Shown here: positions 25,501 through 35,048 of the stretch, in pieces
Layout of the letters: the number at the start of each line of letters is the position of its first letter
How positions within the stretch are numbered: position 1 is the first letter of the stretch
Source of the DNA: Deltaproteobacteria bacterium
Lineage (GTDB): Bacteria > Desulfobacterota > Desulfobulbia > Desulfobulbales > SURF-16
Assembly (NCBI GenBank): GCA_016219175.1
Contig: JACRCD010000077.1
Coordinates: 1-64,000 of the forward strand
Direction of reading: 5' to 3'
Length of the DNA: 64,000 bases
Position numbers and translations under genes: made by a program
The notes under the pieces: model-generated
Told to the model about the DNA's origin: nothing
Databases searched by the model: none
The model's input: the letters and a program-made list of their open reading frames with translations, nothing else

Positions 25501-25989
25501 ATGGTGAATATGAAAGTCATTGTCGGCATATCGGATATGAAGACCAGCAGCAATGTGAGCGATACCCTTATCACCTATTCTCTCGGGTCATGCATCGGGG
25601 TGGTGATCTGGGACCCGGTGGTAAAGGTGGGCGGTATGCTTCATTATATGCTGCCTGAGTCGCGGATTGACCGGGAGCGGGCCCGGAAAAATCCATATAT
25701 GTTTGCCGATACGGGAGTTCCCGCTCTGTTTCAGGAATCCTATCGGCTGGGGGCGGCGAAATCGCGTCTCATTGTCAAGGTGGTGGGCGGATCCCAGATT
25801 CTTGATCCCACCGGTCTGTTCAGCATAGGGAAGCGCAATTACGCGGTTTTGCAGAAGCTCTTTGCAAAAAATAAGATCATCATCAGCCGGGAAAATGTCG
25901 GCGGGTCCGTAAACCGGACGGTCAGCCTTGATGTCGGGACAGGGCGGGTGCTGCTGAAGATTTCCGGCCGGGGGGAGATTGAGTTATGA
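25501..25989 (+). CDS. cheD: Chemoreceptor glutamine deamidase CheD
   Basis: Deamidates receptor glutamines and can exchange with a CheY phosphatase in other bacteria. The catalytic set is visible: L-G-S-C (about 30-33, nucleophile Cys) and M-L-H-Y-M-L-P (catalytic His), followed by K-V-V-G-G-S-Q-I. Length 162 aa is normal. No good ribosome site precedes the ATG at 25501; ATG 25510 is an alternative. The stop overlaps the next start as ATGA (25986-25989). The MITE lies 45 bp upstream. Confidence 0.93.
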   Translation: MVNMKVIVGISDMKTSSNVSDTLITYSLGSCIGVVIWDPVVKVGGMLHYMLPESRIDRERARKNPYMFADTGVPALFQESYRLGAAKSRLIVKVVGGSQILDPTGLFSIGKRNYAVLQKLFAKNKIIISRENVGGSVNRTVSLDVGTGRVLLKISGRGEIEL

Positions 25990-26849
25990 GCCGTGTGGAT
26001 GAAATTCTGGCATTGGTCCGTCACGTGCCGCCCTTTCCCAAGGTCGCCGAGCGGGTCATGTTCCTCATCAGGGATCCCGACGTGACGGCCCATGATCTTG
26101 CTGAAGTGATCCAGTATGATCAGGCCATCACGGCAAATGTGCTTAAAATCTGTAATGCCGCCTATTTCGGGCTGCACCGGAAGATAAGCTCCCTGGATGA
26201 GGGGCTGGTTGTTATCGGCCATGATATTCTGAAAGATATTATCATTGCCAGCAGCAGCGCCCGTTTTTATCAGGGAGCGGTGGGGGGCGGCTACGGGCTT
26301 GAGCCGGGCGAAATGTGGCGGCATTCCGTGGCGTCCGGCATCATGGCTAAAATTCTGGTCCGGCATATTGCAGGGGTTGATCAGGGGAGTGCTTTTACCG
26401 CGGGGCTGCTTCACGACATCGGCAAAAGATTTCTCAGCGGTTTTGTGGCGGATGAATTAACACAGATTGTGGATAAGGTAGAAAAGGAAAACTGCAGCTT
26501 TGTGGAGGCGGAAAAGGAATTTCTGGGTATTGATCATGCCATGCTGGGCGGGATGATTCTTGACAAGTGGGAATTTGATCAACCCCTGGTCGAGGCGGTC
26601 AGGGGCCATCATAGTCCTGATGCCCTGGAAAAAGAGGCGCTGACCGCCATTGTCGCCTTAAGCAACAGTCTTGTGATCTCCATCGGCATTGGGGTGGGGG
26701 CCGATGGCCTTGCCTCGGAACTGAGCGGCAGAGGTCTCAAAAGATTTGCCATTACCTTGGAGATGCTGCAGTTATGCATGGCTGACCTGCTTGTCGAGCT
26801 GGATCGCGCCCAGGAACTGTTGAACATATGCATGAAGGAGCAAGGTTGA
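25986..26849 (+). CDS. HDOD-domain protein of the che operon
   Basis: A 287-aa HDOD protein, a family related to HD hydrolases and found in bacterial signalling. The conserved pattern L-P-x-F-P-like (V-P-P-F-P-K-V-A at 14-21), I-Q-Y-D-Q-A-I-T-A-N-V-L-K, N-A-A-Y-F-G and the L-L-H-D-I-G-K region are clear. The retained H-D at about 142-143 suggests a partly preserved metal site, unlike strict HDOD proteins that lack it. It is coupled to cheD by ATGA, which points to a role in chemotactic signalling. The exact role is unknown. Confidence 0.85.
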   Translation: MSRVDEILALVRHVPPFPKVAERVMFLIRDPDVTAHDLAEVIQYDQAITANVLKICNAAYFGLHRKISSLDEGLVVIGHDILKDIIIASSSARFYQGAVGGGYGLEPGEMWRHSVASGIMAKILVRHIAGVDQGSAFTAGLLHDIGKRFLSGFVADELTQIVDKVEKENCSFVEAEKEFLGIDHAMLGGMILDKWEFDQPLVEAVRGHHSPDALEKEALTAIVALSNSLVISIGIGVGADGLASELSGRGLKRFAITLEMLQLCMADLLVELDRAQELLNICMKEQG

Positions 26850-26938
26850 TGGCATAAGGCATAAGGCACAGGTGAAGGTGCTTTTTTTTTGCCTCATCCC
26901 CGAGGCATGAAAAACGGATTTTCGGATAAAACACCTGA

Positions 26939-28000
<1,062 letters not shown>

Positions 28001-28019
28001 TGCTGCCTTCAACCAGGCA

Positions 28020-28529
28020 TCACCTTTGTCCCCCCACTTCGTTTTCCAGCTGCAGCAACTCTCTTTTTATTTCCACTCCCCCACTATATCCGCCCAGGCC
28101 GGAGGCGCCGACAACCCGGTGACAGGGAATGAACAGGGCGATGGGATTGGCATGGCATGCCTGGCCGATGGCCCGGGCCAGGGATCTGTTGCCCAGTTTC
28201 GCCGCCAGAGCCCCATAGGTTTCCGTGGCCCCGCGGGGGATCCGGCAGAGAAGGTCCCAGACCTGCTGCTGGAAAGGGGTGCCCCAGCTGATGAAAATCG
28301 ATTGCCTGAACTGGTCAAATGGGTGGGGTTCGGCTAGCAGCTGGGCAAACTCAGCAGCTGACAGCCGTTGTTCGGGCCTGCCGCTGAACGCGCCCGCCGT
28401 TTTTTGCAGCCGGATCATGGCATCTTCGTGTTTTTTTTCATCAAAGGTAAGATGGATTGTCCGGTCCCCGTGCAGCAGCTGGTAAAAGACGGGGAAGCCG
28501 GCAACGGTTGTATGTCTGTAAAAAAACAT
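28020..28529 (-). CDS. ogt: Methylated-DNA-protein cysteine methyltransferase
   Basis: DNA repair protein that takes O6-alkyl groups from guanine onto its own Cys. The active site I-P-C-H-R-V-V-G (C136) is intact; F-Q-Q-Q-V-W-D at about 86-92, T-Y-G-A-L-A-A (helix-turn-helix start) and the Arg-finger region are as expected. Length 169 aa fits Ogt rather than the two-domain Ada. It stands alone, convergent with cheB and divergent from the D,D-carboxypeptidase gene. Confidence 0.92.
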   Translation of the reverse strand: MFFYRHTTVAGFPVFYQLLHGDRTIHLTFDEKKHEDAMIRLQKTAGAFSGRPEQRLSAAEFAQLLAEPHPFDQFRQSIFISWGTPFQQQVWDLLCRIPRGATETYGALAAKLGNRSLARAIGQACHANPIALFIPCHRVVGASGLGGYSGGVEIKRELLQLENEVGGQR

Positions 28530-28781
28530 ATCGTCTATCTCCTTGTAATAACATGTCTATTCTGTTTTTTAAGGGGCGGCGTTTGCTTTTTGCCGTGGTT
28601 GTTATGCTATATTTTGCCAGAGAAACAACAAGATGGCTAATATTTCTTCAAGAAAAGTGTTGATTTTCCGATATCTGTTTTATAAGGTGGAATAAATGAG
28701 TTAACCGCTAAAGGAACTTGGCTTGGCTCTTGGCAATCCGCTGTTTTTTCATCAGAAATTTTATTCGCATCCGCACGGGCT

Positions 28782-29897
28782 ATGGCACTGTCACTTGATT
28801 TCCTGAAATATACGATTCGCGGCCAGGTTTTTTTTCTGGGCCTTGCTCTTTTCCTTGTTTGGGCCGCGGCGCCTGCCGCCGCCAAGACCGGCGCAAAGGC
28901 AGCCATCATTAAAACAACGCATAAGGCAGCCCCGGCCAAGAGTCGGGTTGCATCATCCGGCAGAAAGGCAAGGACTGATTCCGGCAAATCATCGCCGGCC
29001 ACGAAGCGAAAGGCCGCGGCCGCCCCACCGCTGGTTTGTTCAGACAGTGAACTCAGAAAAAAATTATCCTCGCGCAGCGCCATTGTTCTTGACTCCCGGA
29101 CGGGATCGGTGCTTTATGCCCACGATCCGGACCGCCCCGCGCAACCGGCCAGTACGATAAAGATAATCACCGGGCTTATCGCCATCAGTTCCCTGCGGGA
29201 TAATGAGATGGTTAAGGCCAGCAGCCACGCGGCCCGGATGCCGAGCTCAAAAGTCAATCTGCGGGCCGGAAAATCCTATGTCGCCGATGATCTGATCAAT
29301 GCGGTTCTGCTTGCTTCCGCCAACGATGCCAGCGTCGCCCTGGCCGAGAAGGTGGCGGGAACCGAATCAAGTTTTGCCCAGTTGATGACCCATAAGGCCG
29401 CGTCGCTCGGGGCGACAAATACCGTGTGCAAAACAGCCTCCGGTCTTACCGCCGAGGGGCAGCATTCGACCGCGCATGATCTGGCCGTGGTTTTTGACAA
29501 GGCCATGGACGATCAGGAGTTTGCCGAGAGGATCCGCAGAACAAAGATCCGCACCAGCTTTGGGCAGGTCTTGCGCAATCATAATAAGGCGTTATGGCGC
29601 GTTGATGGGGCTGTGGGCGGCAAAACCGGTTATACCCTGGCGGCCCGGCAGACCTATGTCGGCAAGTTCGACCGAGACGATACGGAGATTATCGTGGCGG
29701 TCATGGGCAGTGAAACCATGTGGGCGGATGTCAGCAGGCTGGTGGAGTACGGGTTTGCCAGAAAACAGCAGATGGCGGCCATGAATACCCCGGCTGGTTC
29801 GGAAGATGATCAGCTTGCCATGTCAACGGTCCCCACTGCGTTCAAAAATAATTCCCTGCAGGTTCTGACCGGAACCAAAAAACATTCCAAACTATAA
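28782..29897 (+). CDS. D-alanyl-D-alanine carboxypeptidase (PBP5/6-like)
   Basis: Low-molecular-weight PBP that trims peptidoglycan stem peptides. The serine protease set is complete: S-T-I-K (S124, K127), S-A-N (179-181) and K-T-G (281-283). A signal or anchor (about 14-34) is followed by a Lys/Ala-rich basic linker (35-80) not usual for the family. It lacks the long C-terminal domain and amphipathic anchor of PBP5, ending at 371. Periplasmic location is inferred. The next gene starts 15 bp after its stop. Confidence 0.9.
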   Translation: MALSLDFLKYTIRGQVFFLGLALFLVWAAAPAAAKTGAKAAIIKTTHKAAPAKSRVASSGRKARTDSGKSSPATKRKAAAAPPLVCSDSELRKKLSSRSAIVLDSRTGSVLYAHDPDRPAQPASTIKIITGLIAISSLRDNEMVKASSHAARMPSSKVNLRAGKSYVADDLINAVLLASANDASVALAEKVAGTESSFAQLMTHKAASLGATNTVCKTASGLTAEGQHSTAHDLAVVFDKAMDDQEFAERIRRTKIRTSFGQVLRNHNKALWRVDGAVGGKTGYTLAARQTYVGKFDRDDTEIIVAVMGSETMWADVSRLVEYGFARKQQMAAMNTPAGSEDDQLAMSTVPTAFKNNSLQVLTGTKKHSKL

Positions 29898-29911
29898 CTG
29901 CCCGGACTTAT

Positions 29912-30643
29912 GTGACAGCGCCCATCCAGGATGTTGCCGAGGTGCAGCGGGAAAAGCAGGCATGGCGCGATGGCTTAGCCCTGCGCGGCTTGCCTGGCGC
30001 AAATGAGCCCGGCCTTTTCGGTAAAGCAGCCGAACTGCTGCGCAGGGAGGCGAGTTATCGCACGGCGCGGCAGGTTTTTGTCTCGCCCGTGCCCGCGTTG
30101 CAGCAGGTGCGGATCAATTGTCTGCTTGACGGCAAGGATCTTCTCATCCCCGCCCCGGGACTTAAGGAAGGGTTCTATCTTCTCAAGCCCTATACGGTTC
30201 CTTTTTCAGCCCTGCCCCATGCCGTCTCCCTGAAAGGATTCCCCAAATACGGACGTAAGCTCCGCCGCGAGGAGCTGGAAAGTTTGGTTATCCCGCTGCT
30301 GGTCACCGGCGCGACAGCGGTTGACCGGCAGGGCGGCAGACTTGGCGACGGACTCGGTTTTTTTGACCTGAGCCATGCCATTCTTAGCGAACTGGGCGTT
30401 TTAGCCCCCGAGCGGCGCGTCATCACCTTTGTGCGGGAGGAGCAGCTCGTGGACAGCTTTCTGCCCCGGCAGTGTTGGGACGTGCTGTCGGATGTCATTG
30501 TCACGGAGCAGCACCTGTACAGCACGGAGCATGCCGCCGTGCCGCCTGGCCGGATCTTCTGGGAGCTTCTGACTGAAAACAGAATCCGGAAAGTGACCCC
30601 GCTCTGGTGGCTCAGGGGACAAGGTAACTATCCAGCTGTTTAG
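29912..30643 (+). CDS. 5-formyltetrahydrofolate cyclo-ligase-like protein
   Basis: The fold and motifs match the 5-formyl-THF cyclo-ligase superfamily: conserved R near the N-terminus, D-G-K-D-L-L-I-P-A-P and, late, the G-x-G-x-G-x-x-D-like R-L-G-D-G-L-G-F-F-D-L. At 243 aa it is somewhat longer than FolE-type ligases and resembles the less-known subgroup seen across deltaproteobacteria. The start is a GTG at 29912. The last five codons and the TAG lie within MITE copy 2, so the insertion rewrote the C-terminus. Substrate not certain. Confidence 0.72.
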   Translation: MTAPIQDVAEVQREKQAWRDGLALRGLPGANEPGLFGKAAELLRREASYRTARQVFVSPVPALQQVRINCLLDGKDLLIPAPGLKEGFYLLKPYTVPFSALPHAVSLKGFPKYGRKLRREELESLVIPLLVTGATAVDRQGGRLGDGLGFFDLSHAILSELGVLAPERRVITFVREEQLVDSFLPRQCWDVLSDVIVTEQHLYSTEHAAVPPGRIFWELLTENRIRKVTPLWWLRGQGNYPAV

Positions 30644-30746
30644 CCTGTAGACTGAAGGCTATAGGGCTGTCGGTACTGTCGTATTGCATATTTTAGGCGC
30701 TTTCCCATCAGTCTACAGCCTTCAGCCTATCTACCCGGATGGTTAC
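30624..30746 (-). mobile_element. MITE copy 2 (~123 bp), inverted relative to copy 1
   Basis: The reverse complement aligns with 25332-25456 end to end. The ends are GTAACTATCCAG and GTAACCATCCGG (as complement). Flanks GGGACAAG and GGGACGAT agree at six of eight positions, a plausible decayed 8-bp duplication. It lies between convergent genes and supplies the stop of the cyclo-ligase-like gene. Its hairpin potential could help end transcripts from both sides. Confidence 0.8.
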
Positions 30747-30769
30747 GGGACGATAAACCCATGCCCGTC

Positions 30770-32143
30770 CTACGCTTCATCCGCCTCCAGACCATATTTT
30801 TTCAGTTTTCGCCACAGTGAGACCCGGTCTATGCCCAGCATTTTGGCGGCCAGGGTTTTGTTTCCCGCCGTTTCCTGCAGCACCCAGAGAATGTAAGCCT
30901 GCTCCTGTTCGTCAAGGGTGGGAATCTCGCCGCTATCCTTTCTCCTGAAGGTTTTCAACGCCATGCCCCGCAGATCATCAGGCAGGTGGCTGGCCTCGAT
31001 CACGGGCCGGTCTGTCAGGGCCACCCCGCGCTCGATGATGTTTTCAAGCTCCCGGATATTGCCCGGAAAATCATAGCGCATCAAAATATCGAGGACCTCC
31101 TGGGAAACGCTCTCCACCTGTTTGCCGGTCAGGGTTGCATATTTTTTCAGGAAATGGCTGACCAGCAGGGGAATGTCGTCTTTTCTGTCCACCAGGGGCG
31201 GGAGGGTGAGGGAGACGACATTGATGCGGAAATAGAGATCATGGCGGAAGTGTCCTGCCTGGACCTCTTCCTGCAGATTCCTGTTGGTGGCGGAGATAAA
31301 GCGCACGTCAACCTTGACCGGGGTGGTTGAGCCCACGCGCAGGATTTCTTTTTCCTGCAGGGCGCGCAACAGTTTGACCTGCATGGTCAGCGACATCTCC
31401 GTCACCTCGTCCAGAAAGAGGGTGCCGCCATCCGCCATTTCGATCAGCCCTTTTTTCATGGCGGTCGCGCCGGTGAAAGCCCCTTTTTCATGGCCGAAAA
31501 GCTCGTTGGTCAGCAACTCTTCGCTGAAGGCCCCGCAGTTTATCGATAAGAGCTGACCGTTTTTCCTGGGGCTGACGGAGTGGATCAGGCGGGCGACAAG
31601 TTCCTTGCCTGTGCCCGACTCGCCGCACAGCACCACATTGCTGTCGGTCTGGGCAACCTGTTCCGCGGTGCGCAGCAGCTTCAGCATCTGCGGATTATTG
31701 GTGACAAGACGCGTTTCGCCATAGAAAACCTTGAGATGCTCTCTGAGTTTCTTGTTTTCCTTTTTCAGGCCGGTTTTTTCCAGCGCCTCGTGCACAACCT
31801 TGCGCACCTCGTCCAGCTTGTAGGGCTTGGCGATATAATGAAAGGCCCCGGCCTTCATGGCCTCTATGGCGGAATCCACCGTGGCGTAACCGGTGATCAT
31901 GAGAACCTCGGTGTCGGGATGCAGCTCCTTGGCCCGGCCAAGCACCCCCATGCCGTCCACCTTTTCCATTTTCAGATCGGTAATGACCAGATCATAGTCA
32001 TGCTTTTCCAGCAGACGCACGGCGTCAGGTCCGCTCATGCATCCGGTAACGCTATATCCTTCTTTTTTCAGGACATAGACCAGATTGGTCAGGGCAACCT
32101 CTTCGTCATCAACAACCAGAAGGCGATTCGCCTCTTTATTCAT
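30770..32143 (-). CDS. Sigma-54-dependent response regulator (NtrC family)
   Basis: Receiver domain with phospho-acceptor D56 (V-I-T-D-L-K-M), AAA+ domain with Walker A G-E-S-G-T-G-K-E (174-181), the sigma-54 contact loop G-A-F-T-G-A (221-226) and L-F-L-D-E-V Walker B, then a C-terminal Fis-type helix-turn-helix (about 415-455, L-G-I-D-R-V-S-L-W-R-K-L-K). A full-length activator of sigma-54 promoters, 457 aa. It is coupled to its kinase by ATGA (32140-32143). The likely target is the divergent SafE/Usp operon, whose promoter has the right sigma-54 elements. Confidence 0.93.
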   Translation of the reverse strand: MNKEANRLLVVDDEEVALTNLVYVLKKEGYSVTGCMSGPDAVRLLEKHDYDLVITDLKMEKVDGMGVLGRAKELHPDTEVLMITGYATVDSAIEAMKAGAFHYIAKPYKLDEVRKVVHEALEKTGLKKENKKLREHLKVFYGETRLVTNNPQMLKLLRTAEQVAQTDSNVVLCGESGTGKELVARLIHSVSPRKNGQLLSINCGAFSEELLTNELFGHEKGAFTGATAMKKGLIEMADGGTLFLDEVTEMSLTMQVKLLRALQEKEILRVGSTTPVKVDVRFISATNRNLQEEVQAGHFRHDLYFRINVVSLTLPPLVDRKDDIPLLVSHFLKKYATLTGKQVESVSQEVLDILMRYDFPGNIRELENIIERGVALTDRPVIEASHLPDDLRGMALKTFRRKDSGEIPTLDEQEQAYILWVLQETAGNKTLAAKMLGIDRVSLWRKLKKYGLEADEA

Positions 32144-33582
32144 ATGGTTTCTCCGTCATCATCATCCCTGAGCCAGATGACAAATGTCGTCCCTGCCCCG
32201 GGATTGCTTTCAACTGCGATATGCCCTCCGTGCGACTCGATTATGTCGTGCACAACATAGAGGCCAAGTCCGGATCCTTTGCCCACATCCTTGGTGGTAA
32301 AAAATGGATCAAATATTTTTTCGCGGAGATCGGGCGGGATGCCGGGTCCGTCATCCTCCACCATGATCTCCACGACCCTGTCGCGTTCGGTATGGGATTT
32401 CTGGGCGTTAATCCAGATATGTCCGGATTTTTCCAGGGCATCAATGGCGTTTTTGATGAGATTGAGGAAAACCTGCTGCATCCTCTGTTTGTCCACATGG
32501 ACAATAATATCCGCCGGTATGTCAATGGCGATCGCCACGTCCTTGGGCAGCTGGCCTTTGATGAGACGCATGGTGTCGTCCAAAAGCATTTTGAGGCTGG
32601 TGTCTTCCCGGTGGAACTCCTTCACCCTGGAAAACTCAAGCAGCGTGCGGACAATATCCCTGGCCTTGTCTGTCTGACTCTCGATTTGGCGCAGGAGACT
32701 TTTTTTGAAATCCAAATCCGCCTGTTCGATCTCTTCGGACAGGATCTGGGCGGAAGTGGAAATGTTTGAGAGTGGGTTGTTAAGTTCATGGGCCACGCCG
32801 GCCAGCAGGGTGCCCAGCGCGGCGAGCTTTTCCGACTGGACCAGCTGCCTTTGCCGCGCCTGCAATTCCAGGTTCATCCTCTTGAAGGCGCGCAGCAGTA
32901 CGTTGATTTCCTCTTCCGCCTCGGCCTGGGGAGGTTCAAGCATCTCGCCATGGGCGATTTTTTTTGTGTAGCCCTCGAGAAGCCGCAGGGAAGAAACAAC
33001 CTTCCGGCCTAAAATGACGGCCATGACCGTGGCCAGAATCACCGAGGCCAGGGCGGAAACCACCTGGATCGAGCGGGTCGTTTGCAGCAGGCTTTTGATG
33101 GAGGCCCGTTCCGTCAGCACGGCCTTCTCGGCAAAATCGGTCAAGGTCTTGCCATGCTGGCGCACCTGCTCCTGAAGATCCAGATAGAGCCTGTTCTGTT
33201 TTTCGCTGATGCCGAGATTTTCCAGCTTCAGCAGGTCGTTTTTGTAGGCCGCCATGGAGCGGAAGATGTCCTCGATCTGGTTCGTGGGGACATGCCGGTT
33301 CAGTTCCGGGGAATTTCCCTCAAGTTGCTGCTGGAGTGTACCCAGGTAATTCAGGGCATCGTCTAAATCTTTCTCCTGCCCGTAAAGAAAGTAGTTTTTT
33401 TCGTAACGGCGCAGCTCCAGGGTGGTCTTGAGAATGTCGTCTATTACCTCGACCAGGGCCACCTTGCGTTCCACCTGCAGTACGATTTCGTACATCATGA
33501 AGGCCGTGAAGCAGACCATAAACAGAAGCAGCGCTGATCCGGAAATAATCTTTTTCCTGATGCTCAATGCCGCAATCTTCAT
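32140..33582 (-). CDS. Membrane sensor histidine kinase, partner of the NtrC-type regulator
   Basis: Two membrane segments (about 10-31 and 172-192) enclose a ~140-aa helical periplasmic sensor, probably a four-helix bundle. A HAMP linker (about 193-245), the HisKA domain with V-A-H-E-L-N-N-P-L (H265) and the ATPase domain with D-D-G-P-G-I-P, F-F-T-T-K and G-S-G-L-G-L follow. The NtrB-like H-E-L-N-N-P box fits a sigma-54 system. Ligand unknown. The gene begins the kinase-regulator operon; its start faces the small-protein/exporter operon. Confidence 0.92.
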   Translation of the reverse strand: MKIAALSIRKKIISGSALLLFMVCFTAFMMYEIVLQVERKVALVEVIDDILKTTLELRRYEKNYFLYGQEKDLDDALNYLGTLQQQLEGNSPELNRHVPTNQIEDIFRSMAAYKNDLLKLENLGISEKQNRLYLDLQEQVRQHGKTLTDFAEKAVLTERASIKSLLQTTRSIQVVSALASVILATVMAVILGRKVVSSLRLLEGYTKKIAHGEMLEPPQAEAEEEINVLLRAFKRMNLELQARQRQLVQSEKLAALGTLLAGVAHELNNPLSNISTSAQILSEEIEQADLDFKKSLLRQIESQTDKARDIVRTLLEFSRVKEFHREDTSLKMLLDDTMRLIKGQLPKDVAIAIDIPADIIVHVDKQRMQQVFLNLIKNAIDALEKSGHIWINAQKSHTERDRVVEIMVEDDGPGIPPDLREKIFDPFFTTKDVGKGSGLGLYVVHDIIESHGGHIAVESNPGAGTTFVIWLRDDDDGETI

Positions 33583-33753
33583 GTCTTTTCCTCCCCGGTC
33601 ATTTTATCCACAGCGACATAAGTCCGATCCATCCCGCCTTGCCGCGTCATTCACCGCGCTACCAGGCTGCTCCGCCGGTCACCTCGTTCGTTCCTTGCCA
33701 GACCAAGCGCCTGGAACTCAGGTCGCATCTACAGTTTGCCCATCATACATCAT

Positions 33754-33772
33754 TTGTTGCTAATCGCAACAA
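33754..33772. promoter_or_regulatory. Candidate activator site 1 (TTGTTGC-N5-GCAACAA)
   Basis: A perfect 7-bp palindrome with 5-bp spacer, about 145 bp before the sigma-54 promoter. Its core GTTGC-N5-GCAAC recurs at 33846-33860. The layout is that of upstream activating sequences bound by NtrC-family dimers. Confidence 0.65.
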
Positions 33773-33845
33773 TATGTTTACTTGTGCAACACTGGTAATA
33801 ATATCTCATGAAATCAGTATGTTGTTCCGTGGGTAAAATTTTCGC

Positions 33846-33860
33846 GTTGCAAAAGGCAAC
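33846..33860. promoter_or_regulatory. Candidate activator site 2 (GTTGC-AAAAG-GCAAC)
   Basis: Second copy of the palindrome, 90 bp from the first (about 8.6 helical turns) and about 57 bp before the -24 element. A half-like TTGTGCAAC lies between them near 33783. Confidence 0.65.
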
Positions 33861-33916
33861 ACGCTGTTTTTTTGGCGTTTCCGTGTAACTTGTTGAATTT
33901 AAAGTATTAATTTTGG

Positions 33917-33932
33917 TGGCATCCCTGTTGCA
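33917..33932 (+). promoter_or_regulatory. Sigma-54 promoter of the small-protein/SafE/Usp operon
   Basis: TGGCATCCCTGTTGCA matches TGGCACG-N4-TTGCW with GG and GC ten bases apart, differing only at the C and G after TGGCA. Transcription would begin near 33944, about 75 bp before the first gene. Confidence 0.85.
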
Positions 33933-34017
33933 CAATAGGGGGGCGAAACGAACGGACAGAACCCAACTTAACACAAATTTTCGCCCGCTCCCGCGGGGCA
34001 ATGATGAGGAGGAAGAG

Positions 34018-34176
34018 ATGAAAAAATTAACCCGTTTTGACTGGCTGATGATGGCTGTCACTTTTGCTGAAGCCGGCATGGATTTAGGGCGGGAACGCAA
34101 AGCATCCCCGCCGCGGCCGGAAAAAAATCGCGCCGTGACAACGGATGGTCGGCCCGTGGCTGGCGTGCGTTTGTAA
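34018..34176 (+). CDS. 52-aa small protein, first gene of the SafE/Usp operon
   Basis: GAGGAGGAAGAG directly before the ATG at 34018 is a very strong ribosome site, which sets the start well inside a longer open frame. The product is a short helix-forming protein (M-K-K-L-T-R-F-D-W-L-M-M ... ) with a basic, Pro-rich tail. No family recognised. The distance from the sigma-54 promoter suggests it heads the operon. Confidence 0.65.
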   Translation: MKKLTRFDWLMMAVTFAEAGMDLGRERKASPPRPEKNRAVTTDGRPVAGVRL

Positions 34177-34179
34177 AAG

Positions 34180-34710
34180 ATGGCTTTGGCAGGCGCAACA
34201 ATGGAAAAAATCATCAAGGCATTCCAGGATTCAATGGCAGCTGCGGCATTTGCCGAGGCGGATGAACATGAAAGCGCGCGGGAGTTTTTGCGAGCCGGGA
34301 AAAATGCCCATAAAAAAATCCTTCTGGGCACCGATGAAACCCAGCTTGCCCCGAAGGTGGTGGCCTACGCCCTGAACATGTGTGCCCGGCTGGGAGTTGG
34401 TCTTGAAATAGTGCAGGTTCTTCCCGAGGCATCCATGCCGAAGGATCTGACCATAAAATACGGCAATGAGTCGTTGAGTCCGCAGGAAATGCAAGCAGGC
34501 TTCTCCCGGCGCGGGATTTTGTATGAGTTCTTTTTCGGCAATGCCAGCCTTGAGGAGGAAATCATGCAGCATCTGGCCAAACGGCGCGACATCATGCTGT
34601 TTGTTTTAAGGATGTCCGGCCAGGGCGCAAAAAATCAGAAGGCGGAAAACGATCTCGTCAAGAAGTTCCAATGCCCGGTGGTGATTCTTGATGACCCGCT
34701 GCCGGCCTGA
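34180..34710 (+). CDS. UspA-like stress protein without the ATP motif
   Basis: Residues about 44-176 fit one universal-stress domain: K-K-I-L-L-G-T-D-E-T-Q (first strand), A-Y-A-L-N-M-C-A-R-L-G, V-L-P and the final C-P-V-V-I-L. The ATP-binding G-x2-G-x9-G-S/T pattern is absent (R-M-S-G-Q-G-A-K-N-Q instead), so it is probably of the non-ATP-binding class. An N-terminal helix of about 40 residues is extra. The start may be ATG 34201. Same operon as the 52-aa gene, 3 bp apart. Confidence 0.7.
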   Translation: MALAGATMEKIIKAFQDSMAAAAFAEADEHESAREFLRAGKNAHKKILLGTDETQLAPKVVAYALNMCARLGVGLEIVQVLPEASMPKDLTIKYGNESLSPQEMQAGFSRRGILYEFFFGNASLEEEIMQHLAKRRDIMLFVLRMSGQGAKNQKAENDLVKKFQCPVVILDDPLPA

Positions 34711-34772
34711 AAACAACGTAATATCAATACAGTAAATTTTACCACATAACAAATTAGAGGAGATTAGGGAAA

Positions 34773-35006
34773 ATGCAAAATAAACAAGCCAAGAAGCCGT
34801 ACCTGCAGACCATTATATTCGGCGCGGTATCACTGACGCTCTATATCTATCTTTTCAGAAACGAAAAGCTGGTTATGGACACATTTACCCTGGGCGGCTG
34901 GTACACGGTGCTGCCGATAGGCACCGCTTTTCTTTTTTCATTCATCCACGGCGCCTTTGCCAGCAACATGCTGACATCCCTCGGCCTGGAAGCTAAGAAG
35001 AAATAA
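34773..35006 (+). CDS. 77-aa two-span inner-membrane protein
   Basis: Two hydrophobic stretches (about 11-28 and 42-62) separated by a short charged loop, with a Lys-rich C-terminus suggesting the ends face the cytoplasm. AGGAG lies upstream of the ATG. The C-terminal half (F-S-F-I-H-G-A-F-A-S) is small-residue rich, as in helix-packing subunits. No named family is recalled with confidence. Its place directly before the TauE/SafE exporter suggests an accessory subunit. Confidence 0.7.
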   Translation: MQNKQAKKPYLQTIIFGAVSLTLYIYLFRNEKLVMDTFTLGGWYTVLPIGTAFLFSFIHGAFASNMLTSLGLEAKKK

Positions 35007-35048
35007 TTTTAATCGAATCACATATTCTGAAGGAGAGAAGGAAAATCC

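Noticed and set aside
26881-26906. T-run and GCCTC/GAGGC stem before cheB as terminator
   Set aside because: The T-run precedes rather than follows the stem on the plus strand, and on the minus strand it becomes an A-run.
28512-28640. 42-codon hydrophobic frame between ogt and the carboxypeptidase gene
   Set aside because: Overlaps the start of ogt on the other strand, lacks a ribosome site, and its hydrophobicity comes from a T-rich region.
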